Below, piece by piece: positions 52,101 to 64,000 of a stretch of DNA of 64,000 nt (the stretch's first letter is position 1; the number at the start of each line of letters is the position of its first letter). The notes under the pieces are model-generated. The model was not told the DNA's origin. It did not search any database and worked only from the letters and a program-made list of their open reading frames with translations. The position numbers and the translations under genes are program-made. Source of the stretch: Parus major. Its lineage: Eukaryota; Chordata; Aves; Passeriformes; Paridae. The stretch is from NCBI RefSeq assembly GCF_001522545.3, contig NC_031769.1, forward strand, positions 129,851,613 to 129,915,612, written 5' to 3'.

Positions 52101-55100
52101 TTTTAACTTCTGAAAAATAGAGGGGCTAATTAGTTGAATGATTTCACTTCTAAAAAAAATAAATTGTAAGTGTTTAACACCCACATTGAAATCGGATCAA
52201 ACTAAAACACCTCTATTTCTATATATCCTGCTGTGCTTTTGTACAACCCCAAACCTTCAGTGTGTCAAGGGACTTCATTTTTTGGACATTTTTCAGGTTT
52301 TAGTACAACAGTTACTTTTAACTGTTGCTATTAACATGAAGTAATGTAGTTACTAGTTCTGTTAGAATACTTATGTCCCCTCTGTACTTATGGTTAAATG
52401 TTCAGTATTTTGTTTTTAGTAAAGTAATACTGTTGTAGACTGTGTTGCAGTGTAGTGGCACAAAAAGAAAAAATAATAAACCAAAATCCCTTTAAAAAAA
52501 AAACATTTTTTAGTTTAAAAGAGGTCATCATATCCTGATGCTCTTAAGAGTAGGGCTTTGTCATACTGATGTTCAATTAAACAATTATCTCTAGTCATTA
52601 TATATTTTGTGGCTTGGAGTTACAAGGTAAAACTTGTACCTATTTTTTAAATACCAAAGACTTAGCTTGGCAGATTATTTGTACTGTTAATGAAAACCCC
52701 AACTCCAAGAGTTGTTTTTAGACCTGGTTCAGTGATTTTTGTCCTCTAAAGTACATGGCATCTTCTACAAATGCTTAGAGCTCGATTCCCATGTACCCAG
52801 TGAGACCTGAGATCACTTGGCACCATGCTTGAGGTGTGTGACTCACTCCTTAACTGTCACAGGGCATTAGAAATGAAATAAGATTTAGCAAGAAATACTA
52901 GAAAATAGAATGCAGTTCTAAACATACGGCTTTCAGTTAGTTTAGGTTTCTAGTTGAAATTAGCACTACCTACCTGCCAAAAGAGTGGATAAATTAAGAG
53001 AAGTTGAGGATCACTCTTTCCCCAAAGTGAAAGACAGCAAGAAGCCTGTAGCCTCTCAGTGGAGCCTTATTTTACTCCAGCTGGGCACGGGAGGGAAGTC
53101 GTGCTGCTCAGTGTCTGAACTGAGAGAGTTACGGACATAAAATATTCCAAAGATCATACACAGAATTCCCCAGCCCTTTGTCCCATATGTAGAGATGATT
53201 ACTTTAGCATATAAATAAGGGGGAAAAAATAAACACTAGTTGAGCCTATGATAATTGCAAGTATTTTTACTAAACCTGAAAATAATTACATACTTGAGAT
53301 ACTTTACAGAACTTTTAGAAATTAAATGCAGATATGAATTGGTATAGCACAAAGACCAAACTTCAATTTGGAGTTAACTAACTCCCTCGAGAAAACTCTG
53401 CTAAGGCGTTGTCATAGACTTTGGATGCTGCAGATATGCAAGTTAGCCCATGGGGAAATAAAACTTTAAATTAGATATAACTACCTAAAATAATATGCAG
53501 CAGTAACAAGCCATTTACAACACCCAGAAGGCGTTTGTTACTTTTAGAAAGAAATATAAACTCTTTCCAACACTTGAACAATAGGAAATTAATTCTCTGT
53601 CAGTAAAAGCCAGAGGACAAACTAAATATTTAAATGGCCACTGAGGACTGAGGTGGAAGTGCAGCTTGTAGACAGCTATACAAATCACTAACAAACCTTA
53701 ATGAATATTGGGTGTGGGCATCAGGGTCCTGTCAGATTTGACACCGTGTCCCAAGTAGCTTAAACCCAACACTCAGGGAAAGGTGGAGACCTCATCAGGT
53801 CTCTAACATCTGGGATTTTATTTGTCATTTTGGCATATCCTGCAAGCGCAAAAGAAAGAGTAAAAGGGGATTATCCTGACAATGAAATGAGTTACTGAAT
53901 CTTGTGATAATGAAAAGCAGAAGAATTCTAATTCCTTTCTATAGTCCCTGAGGTGGAGGTGCGTTTATAGTTCTGCAGGAGTATAATGTAGGAGGGAAGA
54001 ACAGATGGCCTAAAATCCATGAAACAAGACACCGTCTAATCCCAGGACTGAGTACCACTATTAATCCTGGTCAGATTCCCTACTGATACTTTGTAATAGG
54101 GTTCAGAATTGCTACTGATGAACTAGCACATCGACTTCAGAGAGTAAAAAAAAGAATAAAAAGTTCCTTGTAGGTTGTTTATTCAAAAGACAGTGTGCAC
54201 TAATTTTGTAGAACTGCATTTTCTGTCTGAGTAATTCAGCCTTAAAAGTATTTCAGATGAAACGTGATTCAGAACAAATACGGTTGGGTATTTAATCACT
54301 TTAGCTTTTATTGTGAAATTAATTACATATTTTTTGAGACTGGAATTTCTTTTGATAGTGGGATCCCAGTTCTGTATGTGGCACTAGTAGGTGATACAGT
54401 ATTTACATGGAAGTCAATTTAGTAGTCTGTTTAAATTCATGAGAAAATAGATATAACAGTGAAAGCGGGATGTTTTCTTTATACATTTTATTCTTTCTGT
54501 GATGTTCTTCCAGTTTAATCTTCATTTTTCAGTGTGAGGTATAGAAAACAGAGGTTAGACATTATTTCCAGTCTTAGGGACCTGTTCCTTAAGCTGTTTA
54601 AATTGTTGATACACTGCCATGTTTCTTCTTTTTCCATGTCAAGAATATTTTTATGGGATGGAGTCACCAGCTTGCAACCCAGACAAAAGGTGCAATTTCG
54701 TAGGAAATTCAGGTTATTGTAGCCACACATTTCCACACGCTGCCTTGTGCTAGCTCAGTTACTCAGGCAGGTGATCATTAGGTTGTCAGGATGCTCATTT
54801 CTCTGAAAACTAGCCCAATAATAAAAGAAGCGTTTGCAACAAGATTGAGTCCTTCAGCTGGTTCACTGGACAGGTACACTTTGATGACCATGCTGATACA
54901 AATGAGAATACAGAGAAGTATACAAAGGAGGAAGGACTGAAGAGAGAAGACTGGAATAAACCAGGACCTGGACCCTCCTTGATCCTCAGGAGCCACATCC
55001 CAAGAGTGCAGGGCAACCTGTTTGGTTTGTGTGTCCTGGGTGTATCTGGCAAGCCTTGGATTCCACAAGCAGAAGTGACTGGGCTATAGAGGCCCAAATA

Positions 55101-58100
55101 GAGCTCAGCTGCTGCCAGGCACTATCTTCAGGATGGTTTATTTACAAAGAAAAGTTACTCTCTAGTTCATGGATTATTTAGTTTACTTAAGCAGGTAAAA
55201 TTCACAGAATCAAGTGTAGAGCCAGAGGACCAAGATGTCAAAGCTGTAACTCTAAATCAACTTTGTGGTGATTGTATTGGTATACATTCTGAGTAACATC
55301 CAGTATTTTGTAATGCTTCATTTGCTGGGCAACCATTCAGAGTCTGATTTTTCAGTTGTGCTAGGTATCTACAACTTTAAAGATCAGTGACATTTGTAGA
55401 TATCAGCTATCTCCTGAAAATAAACTAATGTTTTCAACCAGCCACCTAAAATTAAGATGTGAAAATGCATAGATTTTTTTTTTTTTTATTGAAGAACATT
55501 CCCATGTCCATATGTACAGCTGGGGTAATAATGTTTAGTTGCTTTTCTGAAACCTGGTGGTATCTAAAAATAAAATATTTATGATAAAAGAACCAAGTAC
55601 TACTCACATCAATATACTCACCACTTCTGAAAGCCAGACTCACAGATGCAAAATGAACACTATTTTTGTTGGTTTATATTATGCATTTTTCCCCACCTAA
55701 CTGGAATAACATAAGGCAATATGGATCTTTAAAATAATTTACAAACAATTCTAAGTTGCTGTACTCCAAGGACAGCCTTGACCAATGATTAAAATCCCTT
55801 TGGATCTAAACTTTAATATGCCCTCTGTGATCAGGCATCACAAAATCCAATTACCAAATCACCAAGTGAATTGAGATTTTTCATTTGTTTAGTATGCAGT
55901 AGTGTAATGAGCATGATGTACCTGCCCAGTTATTCTTTAAGGGAGATGAGCTCATTTCAAATAGATAACCATCTTTGACTTCTCTTCTGATTCATCACTG
56001 ACCTGAACTCCATTTGAACCTTGTTAGACACAAAACAAGCAGGATTCCTGGCCTGAGCTATAAAATATAATTAAGCCCTTTTGAAATGATGTGTAAAAGA
56101 ACATAGCTTTACCCCTACTATAACTACTACCACCACCACAACCAATAAAGTTAAATCAACCACTGCCTGTAATGGATTAAAATAATAAATGTTCCTGGAT
56201 TTTAGTGTTTGAAGTACTTGAAGAAAACAGGCTCCCAGCAGCCAGTACCGCTGAATGCATGGGGACATTTATTAGTGATGAATTCAAGGGTTTGGCCTGT
56301 TTAAGATCATTACTTTCTGTTTACCCTGTGTTACACATCTCATGTTTTTACAGAGCCCATATGTGTCCCAATGTAATGCTGAAAAACTCTCTTTCACTAA
56401 AGAATAGCTAATTGGTAACATGTAGGTATTGTTCTCATGGGGAGAATGAACCATCATAAGATTCAGCTCGATGCTAATGAGAAATCCAGTGCGGTCACTG
56501 GATTGTTAACTAAATCTCTCCTGGAAAATTGTTCTTAAAATTGTTCTTTACTGTGCCTCACCACTTGGTTGCTACTGCTGTTTCCAGACTTGAGTAAATT
56601 GGCTGGCTCTTAAATTAACTGCAGTATTTTCCCTGTAATTATTTTCACAGCTTTGTTACCCTTTCTTCTCAGAAGATGGTTTGTCAAAGATACTTGTCAA
56701 CAGAGCATTGTAACTGTGGTATCACTACTCAGTAGGTGATGTATCTACAGTTCTCTTAAGAGGAAAGGATTAGATAGTTGTGCCAGTATATTAGATATAA
56801 TACATATATATTTACATTTTAATAGCTGTCTTAATGTCATTGACAGTCTGTCTGAACATAGCTACTGAAATTACAAGTGTGAAGAGTGAATGTTCAGAAC
56901 CAAATATCACAGATTATCACTTTAGTAGAAGGTAGTAAGGAAAACCACTTGCTAATTGATCTTCAGCACCAAGATTGTATCTCTGCCACCCAGACATGGA
57001 GGACCCATGGGAGAGCCTGGATTTCTTCCCTCAGAGGAAGATCCCACCATGGTCCCTTGGGTGGGAATACATTCAACAGGCTGCTGCTGGTGGTGACACC
57101 ACATCACTCACATGCCTTTGATCCAGCACGCCTGGATCTGTGTGCTCTGGGACACACTCTTGCCTCTGAGCTGCCCCAAACTCAGAAAAGCTGTTTGCTT
57201 CATAGTGCTATTGTTTGTAGCAAAGCTACTGGCTTTTCAAGAGAGCTAAGTGCCAGTTCAGTGCCATTTGCTACCTTTGTTAAAATAAATGTGCTTTCAT
57301 TTTCTTAATTCTCTTATCCCCTATTGAAGTTTGCCAATTAAAATCATGCTCTGCATTGCATTAAGTGACAGTGCAGTGAACCAAACAGCATTTGCAGCTA
57401 AGGAAGAGCAAATGCACAGGGAATAATAGAAGGAAAAAAGCTCCCTCTATATTTCTACTCATTTCATTTGGACTTGATTCAAATATCAGCACTGAAATGT
57501 TTTTGAAAACAGAAAGTCCATAGTTTATGTCAGAACATTGTCTTTCCCTTTGTTAACCAGGAAAAACAAACTGAGCTCTTTCTTAATACATGTATTGCTT
57601 AAACCCTAAGTGATCATTACTGTAAGGCAAGGATTGTTTTTACATATTTGCTGTATCTATTAAAATGGGCGATATCTTTCTTCTTCTACTCACACAAACA
57701 GATTTATGCACACATGGCAGTTTAACAAGGATGAAGCCTCCTATTATTGACAATTTCTAATGCAACTCTACTGTAATTATATAAAAACCCTAGTCTAGCT
57801 ATGTGTAAAACTGTATTAGGATACTCAGATTCTGTGACATGTCTTTGTAAATCTTAGCATAAATCAAGTATGTACTGACTAAAAAAAGATGTTAGAAAAT
57901 CAAAGTAAATTTTTTTTTCACTGTTCTGTTATGAACTCCACATTTAATTTTGGAGCAAGGTATTTCTTGAATGTGATAAGCTAGCTATTTTTAACCCTTC
58001 TATGTTATTTCCAGCCATATAAAAATACCTGGATGTTCCTTTTGTGCATATGTCATTATAAAGATAATCCTTCCAATAGCACACAGAAGCTTGGTCTAAG

Positions 58101-61100
58101 TTCTCTTTTGTTCTGTTAGGGTAGATGTGTTTTGTGGTGCTATTGTATTTCTGGCTAGAGTCTGACAGGGGAGGGCTGGCAGCATTTTTTAAACACTGTC
58201 CAAAGCAAGTGCTTCATATTTATTAGTCTCTTGGAGGAGTATTTTAAAAGTCATGAAACTATTTGTTCCTAAAAGTAAATTATTGCACGTACTGAAAAGT
58301 GCATTGGTGTTCATGAGCCATAATCCAAACAGCACAAGTTAACTTCTACATGTCACAGCAATCATTTATGAAGACTTATTGCTTCTTTGTGCTGCTATCT
58401 CAAGTTCACTTCAAATGGAAACTTAGATTTAATCTATTTAAACTGAGACCTCTACAAAAGAGGTTTGTGAGAGATGCATTGAAGGACTAACTGAAAATAG
58501 TGTGTGGGAAGGCAAAACCAAGGGAAAATTATTTTGCATCATTACTTTGCTGAAGTGATCGCTTTAGTCATGGGAAAGCACTTCACTGACTGAACATATA
58601 CTTTTAGGATTTCCATAGAAATAGTATCCTATTGAAATTCCTCTCAGACACAGAGATCTCTTTACTTACTATTGCTTTTTAAGGTTTATGCATACTTGTT
58701 TTCATTTGTTTTCCTTAAGCTTCCTCAAAACATCCCTTCATGCTAGTTTGTCTAAATGCTCTCTGCATTGCATTTTTTTAAGAGTGAACAGTGTTTTTTA
58801 TACTGAGTCATTTCATCCCTGGAAGGACATGGAGATACAGCTGCTAGAAGGGACGAGGGTGTGATTCTTGTCTACACAAGAGCAATCTAGGTCACAGCAA
58901 GAAAAATTAAAATCTCTCACTGAGTTCCTGAGCATTTCCTGGTATTTGTAGGACACAATCCATGGATGTGTCTTGTAATATTTCATTTATTGAAAACTAA
59001 CCAACACTTCCTTATTCTTAATTGTTTCTTCATTTCTCATTGTTTGCTAAGCATTTGAGAAAGGCACTGCTGATTTTGAACCAGTAGTATTATGTGCTGA
59101 ATGCTCAGTTCTGCTTCTAAGCTGTTGGATATTGTGTTTTCTTTGTCCTTTGCGGAGCTGAGATGACAACTCAAAGAGACTGCAAAGCATAATCCTTCCA
59201 AGTGTAATCCCAGTGAAAGAAAACATAAATAAAACCACTTGTATTCTGGCATTGCTTTTCCCCTTTTGTTATTTCTGCAACTTGGCACATATTCCAATAA
59301 AACTGTAGGAAGAACATTTCTTTATATTGAAGAATTTAGCAATAGTTACCAAGAATTTATTCTCTTTAAAATCAAAATTCTATATATAATATGAAAAAAA
59401 ATTAATTTCCAAATACTGTAGTGCCTCTTAAAATAACTAACCATAGCAGGGTGTTGGTGTGTATTGACATTAGTTTTCTTGATTATCACTGAAATTCTGT
59501 GTCAAAAACCACCTTGAGCATACCTGTCCCATAAGCCCATTACCCCTGAGATCAGATGCAGGATTTCAGAAGCCAGCCTAAATAAAAAGCCCCGAAGCTA
59601 GAACTCCTTTCCCAGTCAGTGACAGCAGTCCTGTTGATGGGACAATGGTTTGTTTGAGCCCTTGATCATTCTTGCCAAACTCCAGCAGCTCAAGGGAGAG
59701 GTGATTTAGGTTTGTGGTTCCTACTCAGGTTGGACACAATTCAGTGCCATTATTACTATGGGCACTGTTGGGCCACCTACCTAGTGTTTGGTGGTTAAAA
59801 AAAAAAAAAAATGCAATGTATTTCCTTCCATTACCAAAAAAAATAGTGCTTAGTGTTGTGAAACTGTAAGCCCCAGGATGCAGACAGATTTTTTCCTTTG
59901 ATATTAGGAGAGATTCATAGGAGAAGTTTTACGGCATAGACTCAAAACAGTGAGTTGTGTTTTGGGGGATTTTTCTACCAGCAAAGTTATAAAAATATAA
60001 AATGAAACTGTACCTTGAAACACCTGTGTGTAAGCCTTAGGTGTTTGGTTTTTTGGGTTTTTTTTAATCTTTTTTGTAAAATTTTTATAAATGTCTAGTT
60101 TCATTAGAAAAATAAGCTGTGTGTGTTATAAAGTAGGGAGACATCCAGCATTCAGGGTGTGGAGTCCAGTTACTAGCACCAAAAGAGATAAAAGTTAAGC
60201 CAACCTCAGATGTAGTACTTTCCATGTAAATATACAAAAGAAATAGAGATATTAGGTATAGTTTATTTTATTAAAGAGTGATTTGCAGTAAGTTAAATTC
60301 ACAAGAGCTGGGATATTTCTAGATGATGTTTCTATCCTCAAAATGTTTGTGTCTTTAATGAGAGTATGTAAGTTCTGTCATAAATGTAATCTGCCACTAT
60401 CATTTTTAGGTTTTATGAAGCTATGTAAAGTTCAAAAGGTTATGATATGAAAACTTTAAACTCTTTTCTCAGGAAATGTGCATTATATATTTTGAGATAA
60501 GCATTTGTTTTCAATTATTTGAATTCAAACAGTACCCTTCTTCTCCTGCTAAGTAGCAGGAGTAAGTCTAGCAAGGTGTTATGTTATAGTAATTAATCTG
60601 GACAAAACAGAGAACTGCTCAAAATCGCTATTTCCTATCAGTTTGAAATATAATCAAGTGAAGCAGCTGTTTTTAATTCTTAATAGACTTTTTTGAAAAA
60701 AAAATTGTGGTTTAATGAAAAATGTCTCTTTTAACAAACCTTAAACTACTCAGAATCCAAAAAGTAATGTTTTAGCAAATGGTTCTTTATAAGGAATGCA
60801 GATGAGACATACCTGCTCTGTAACAACAACATGGTATCCAGCTTGGTTGATAGTGTAGGAAGAGCAAGCTAAGGAAGAAAGAAGAAATTTAAAAAAAATT
60901 ACGGATCTTGTTGCCCAGCTGTGATGCCTTTGCTTGGAGAGGAGTGTGATTGTCCATACAAGTATTTCCATGAAAATTAGTGGGACTACTTGTGTGAGTA
61001 ATGGCTTGTGGGCAGGGGTCCCCAGGCTCATGGTAAAGTGACTTCAGGAAATAAGCACAAAAATGTTGGGAGAGTAACTGCCACTGGGATAAAATTTCTC

Positions 61101-61113
61101 TCTCTTCTTTTAG
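49170..61113 (+). other. VPS13B: VPS13B intron (11.9 kb)
   Basis: Donor gtaaga at 49170 and acceptor cttttag ending at 61113. I find no CR1 copy I can call with confidence here. Contents are unique AT-rich DNA, a 15-A run at 59797-59811, an imperfect ACT/ACC stretch near 56117-56140, and a 7-bp palindromic pair TGTACAG/CTGTACA at 51415-51440. Two open frames (54778-55068 on -, 96 codons; 56886-57308 on +, 140 codons) have no recognised family. Confidence 0.8.
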
Positions 61114-61313
61114 GAATCCATGGATCATCTTTAGTCCTTGACATAAAAGATTTCTTACTTAAAACAAGTCTCAAAGAAAGAGCAAAATCTCTGATAGGCC
61201 CTTTTAGCTGCTCTGTTAATGTGGAAGCCAAGTGGTGTAAGCACAGTGGTGATCCTGGCCCAGAGCAATCTGTTCCAAAAATCTACATTGACTTGAGAGG
61301 AGGACTGCTGCAG
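61114..61313 (+). CDS. VPS13B: VPS13B internal exon (200 bp, phase 1/0)
   Basis: Completes a Gly codon and then reads I-H-G-S-S-L-V-L, DIKDFLLKTSLKERAKSLI, EAKWCKHSGDPGPEQSVP and IYIDLRGGLLQ, matching the conserved VPS13B stretch around 'IKDFLLKTSLKER' and 'KHSG.PGPEQS'. It ends exactly on a codon. The donor is gtctgt, which lacks the usual A-A-G at +3 to +5. A better-looking gtataag 4 bp downstream would shift the frame and destroy the junction to VFWGQ, so the weak donor is the one I annotate. The acceptor tctcttcttttag is strong. Skipping would break the frame. Confidence 0.94.
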
Positions 61314-62400
61314 GTCTGTATAAGATGTTTATAGTTGTGCTGTTGAGCTGGACTGGCTTTGGATTGATTGAGTTTTCATAAATAAATTGCATGAAAGCCT
61401 TTGCATCCTACAACCAGTCACTAGGTTGGGGATTTTTGCATGTTGGATTTGGGTGGTTTTTATTTTACCTTATAAAATAAGTATCTACTCTTTCAAGTAA
61501 ACTTTTGATTGAAAAATTGTGTGCAGTGTTTTTGTTTTTGATTTATTTATTTTTTCTAAATACTGCTTAACCCCTGTATTTTAGCTGTATGTGTGTGTTC
61601 CTTAAAACTGCTGGATCAAATTACTAACACTTAATATCTAAGGTCCTGTTCTGATGGATGTGTGTTTGTCTGCCCATGATCTATGTGTCTGTAATGCCTG
61701 GGGGTAGCCTTAAGAAGTACATATCCTTTCTTTCTAAACTTACAAGAATTTCTCAGGGGAGTAATTGCAAACTGTTGTTTGTAGCAATTAATACTCAGTT
61801 TTCCATGCTATCCTCTCGTTTTTGGAAGTGCCCACAACTTGAAATCAGTCCAGGAAGCATGGGAGTTCTTGAAATGAAAAAATAGATTCTGTGGGGCTTA
61901 AACAAGTGGGCTATAAGATATGTCTTGTTTTAATTATTTTTATTGTAGTATCTATATACACACCAAATGTTTTAAAATAAATACATAAATCAAGTTTATA
62001 AAATAAAAAAAAAAAAAGAAATTTTGACATTTAATCATGTCATTAAGTTTTTTCCCAGAATTAGCATTAGAAGATCTTAGAACCACAGTGCTGGAAATAG
62101 GGTTAATCAGATAATACCAATTTAGAAGAAAATTTAATGAATTTAGAAACATTTTAATGAATAAATAAGTCAATTTGTTTCTTTGCTCCTTTTTTTATTT
62201 GTTTTTCACAGGTACTTGGCTGACTACCTCTGTGTTGAAAATAGAATGCACTTTTTTTTTCCCAAAATTTTGGGATTTGACAAGTATCAAAAAAAAAATA
62301 TCTGTAAATCTCAGAAAGCCATTTATTATTAGAGTATAATTAGGGACAATTAGCTTTTGCAGAAGAGAATTGTTTGGTCTGACAGAATAGATTGAAGAAT

Positions 62401-62464
62401 GCTGACAAAATCATTAGCAGTTCTGTTTCAAATTAATTTATTTATGGCTAATGATTTTACCAGC
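62401..62464. repeat. 64-nt hairpin: 18-bp arms, 2 mismatches, 28-nt loop
   Basis: GCTGACAAAATCATTAGC at 62401-62418 pairs with GCTAATGATTTTACCAGC at 62447-62464. Sixteen of eighteen positions match, and the inner twelve (62407-62418 with 62447-62458) are perfect. The size is in the range of a short microRNA precursor or a remnant of a small inverted-repeat transposon. Nothing in the sequence decides between these and chance. Confidence 0.85.
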
Positions 62465-63848
62465 TCTGCACATGACCTCATCTATCATTGTTAATTTGTA
62501 TTGCAGCAGAACCTTGAGAGTTTATGTAAAATCAGTGCCTCGTCTCAGAATATTGTAGTAGGAGTTCCATGCCCTGGAGTTCCCAGCTGCCTACAAATGA
62601 AATAATAAAACTGTGAGGGAGAAAAAGCCTCTCAGATTGGCTTAAGGTGACAGAGAGCTCCTTTGAGGTGATGCTAGAGGAGGTGTGGGGCCCTGAGACC
62701 AGAGGTACTCTAGAAACCATAGTGGAGATGCACTAAATTCAGGGAATGGCCTGCCTAGCCTGGGAATGTTTAGCTCAGGACTGGCTGTGGCTGTGTTTCA
62801 AAAGGGTCCTGGTTTATTCTGTGGGCTTGTAGATACAGAGCAGTAAAAAACCTGCCTTCTTGGCAGCTATACTACACTCCCTTTAAGTATCTTTTGATTT
62901 TTTTTTTCACATTTGAAAATTGGTGTTCCCCCATTGTAAAATTTGCACAATGTGCACACCTGACTTGTTTACTTTACTCACACCCTTACCATGGACTTTT
63001 AAGTTACTGTCTGGGGATTTTGGTTTCATCCCACACTGGTTCCAAGTCTAATTTCTGTATTAATTGCTTTCTTGTCTTCCATGTTGCTTCAAGGCCTTCT
63101 TGTACATAAAGTCTAAAGGACTTGTCCCCATTAATACAATTCTCTCAAACAGGAGCTTGATTTAAGGAAGCAGAAATGCTTGTCAAAGCTGGGAGAAATG
63201 CCTTCATGCCTTTAATGTTGCTACAAAATGTGTGGATCTTCTTGACTTTTGCATGCCAAATTTTATTAGATATTTTTCTGTATTTCTGTTTTAAACTTCA
63301 GAAAACTTTTAACTTTTTAACCTAACTTAGGGGACTTGCAGAGCACCCAATTCATATGCTTCAATTTTGTGCTTAAGATGATCTTTCATGTCCTCTGCAT
63401 CACATTCTTTGCTCTGTCACTTAGTTTTAAATGTATTCCAGAATTCCAGTTTTGGAGCAACAAGTTCTTTGAAGAGTTTAAACTTTGTACTTTAAGGGGT
63501 TTTTGTCATGTCTCAAACTGAGAAACCTGTGACCAGTCCTAGCATTATGTACAGTTCTTGAATATAACTTTTAAGATCTGTGGTCTTCCAGGCAGCATCA
63601 CTATGAATTGTTAAATGGTAGGAATTAAAGTTTTCCTTCAGGTAATGAACATATTTTACAAATGGTTTGTAAAGATATTTTGCTGTTTCTCTTCTTTATT
63701 TTAGTATTAGTAATGCTTGCAAGTAACTAAGGTGTAAGTAGAGCAGACTCAAAGCTGTCTGAAGTTCCTGTTGTTTTGGGGAGGTGTTTTTCCCTTCAAA
63801 AATGGCTGAATATTTGTGTGTAATTTTCTCTTTTTTTTTCTCTCTCCC

Positions 63849-63876
63849 TTTTTTTTTTTTTTTTTTCTTTTTAAAG
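63849..63876 (+). promoter_or_regulatory. VPS13B: T18 polypyrimidine tract and AAG 3' splice site
   Basis: An 18-T run, one C, five T, then AAAG immediately before the exon. The acceptor triplet is A-A-G rather than the usual C/T-A-G. The conserved V-F-W-G-Q start of the next exon follows directly, so the site is supported by the protein join. The long T run probably compensates for the poor triplet and is likely to vary in length between individuals. Confidence 0.75.
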
Positions 63877-64000
63877 GTTTTCTGGGGTCAAGAGCATTTG
63901 AACTGTTTAGTTCTTCTCCAGGAGCTTCTGTGGCAATACCTGACTAAAAAGGGCAGTGTAGAGACATTGATACCTGAACATAAATACCCCACTTGTTTTT
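63877..64000 (+). CDS. VPS13B: VPS13B exon, 5' part (cut by window edge), phase 0 start
   Basis: Reads VFWGQEHLNCLVLLQELLWQ, then Y-L-T-K-K-G-S-V-E-T and a further 14 codons, open to the last base of the window (41 codons plus one base). The first sixteen residues match the conserved VPS13B segment following GGLLQ. After that the sequence enters a region that is variable between species. No donor occurs before the edge, so the exon continues beyond the window. The previous exon ends in phase 0, giving L-L-Q/V-F-W-G-Q. Confidence 0.92.

Larger units (their letters stand above)
61314..63876 (+). other. VPS13B: VPS13B intron (2.56 kb)
   Basis: Shortest intron in the window. Donor gtctgt is weak and acceptor taaag is unusual. 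Contents are AT-rich unique sequence, a 13-A run at 62005-62017, a 64-nt imperfect hairpin at 62401-62464, and an 18-T run at 63849-63866 that forms the polypyrimidine tract. No coding feature is seen. Confidence 0.85.

Noticed and set aside
61318..61325. Alternative donor gtataag for the exon at 61114
   Set aside because: Closer to consensus, but using it would leave phase 1 and break the conserved join to VFWGQ at 63877.
1..64000. CRISPR arrays, tRNA/rRNA genes, bacterial operons, intact endogenous retrovirus
   Set aside because: None seen: no regularly spaced repeats, no cloverleaf or rRNA motifs, no paired LTRs or retroviral reading frames. The sequence is a vertebrate intron/exon landscape.

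Overview
The window is vertebrate genomic DNA, almost certainly avian: a ~64-kb slice through the middle of one large split gene on the + strand. The repeat fossils point to a bird (or a close sauropsid). Every interspersed repeat I can name is a CR1 LINE fragment, no mammalian SINE is visible, and the sequence is otherwise AT-rich unique intron. Species cannot be fixed from this.

The gene is VPS13B (COH1, the Cohen-syndrome gene), which encodes a very large bridge-like lipid-transfer protein of the Golgi. Six consecutive coding exons can be placed with splice sites that join in frame: 1687-1830, 26478-27180, 36435-36572, 48762-49169, 61114-61313, and 63877 to the window end (cut by the edge). 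Phases are consistent throughout (0/0, 0/1, 1/1, 1/1, 1/0, 0/...). Together they give about 572 uninterrupted codons from the middle of the protein. The chorein N-terminus and the C-terminal domains lie outside the window. Introns are about 24.6, 9.3, 12.2, 11.9 and 2.6 kb, plus at least 1.7 kb of the intron upstream of the first exon.

Introns make up more than 97% of the window. They contain CR1 fragments at about 3.96-4.9 kb (an old copy with a younger CR1 tail nested inside), 6.2-7.2, 18.7-19.3, 43.3-44.1 and 46.9-47.1 kb on the - strand, and at about 24.8-25.0 and 36.6-36.7 kb on the + strand. A further very old possible copy lies at 33.3-33.6 kb. There is also a compound GAT/AGT/AGC trinucleotide array at 34.8-35.0 kb, a few microsatellites and homopolymer runs, short tandem duplications, and several clean inverted repeats. 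The largest inverted repeat is a 64-nt hairpin at 62401-62464.

No second gene, CRISPR array, rRNA/tRNA or prokaryote-type system is present, and I found no convincing undescribed system. The points most worth a second look are the splice-site anomalies of VPS13B (weak donor at 61314, AAG acceptor at 63874-63876, pyrimidine-poor acceptor before an in-frame skippable exon at 36435), the intronic hairpins, the nested CR1, a CpG-rich pocket at about 32.47-32.6 kb and the compound trinucleotide array.
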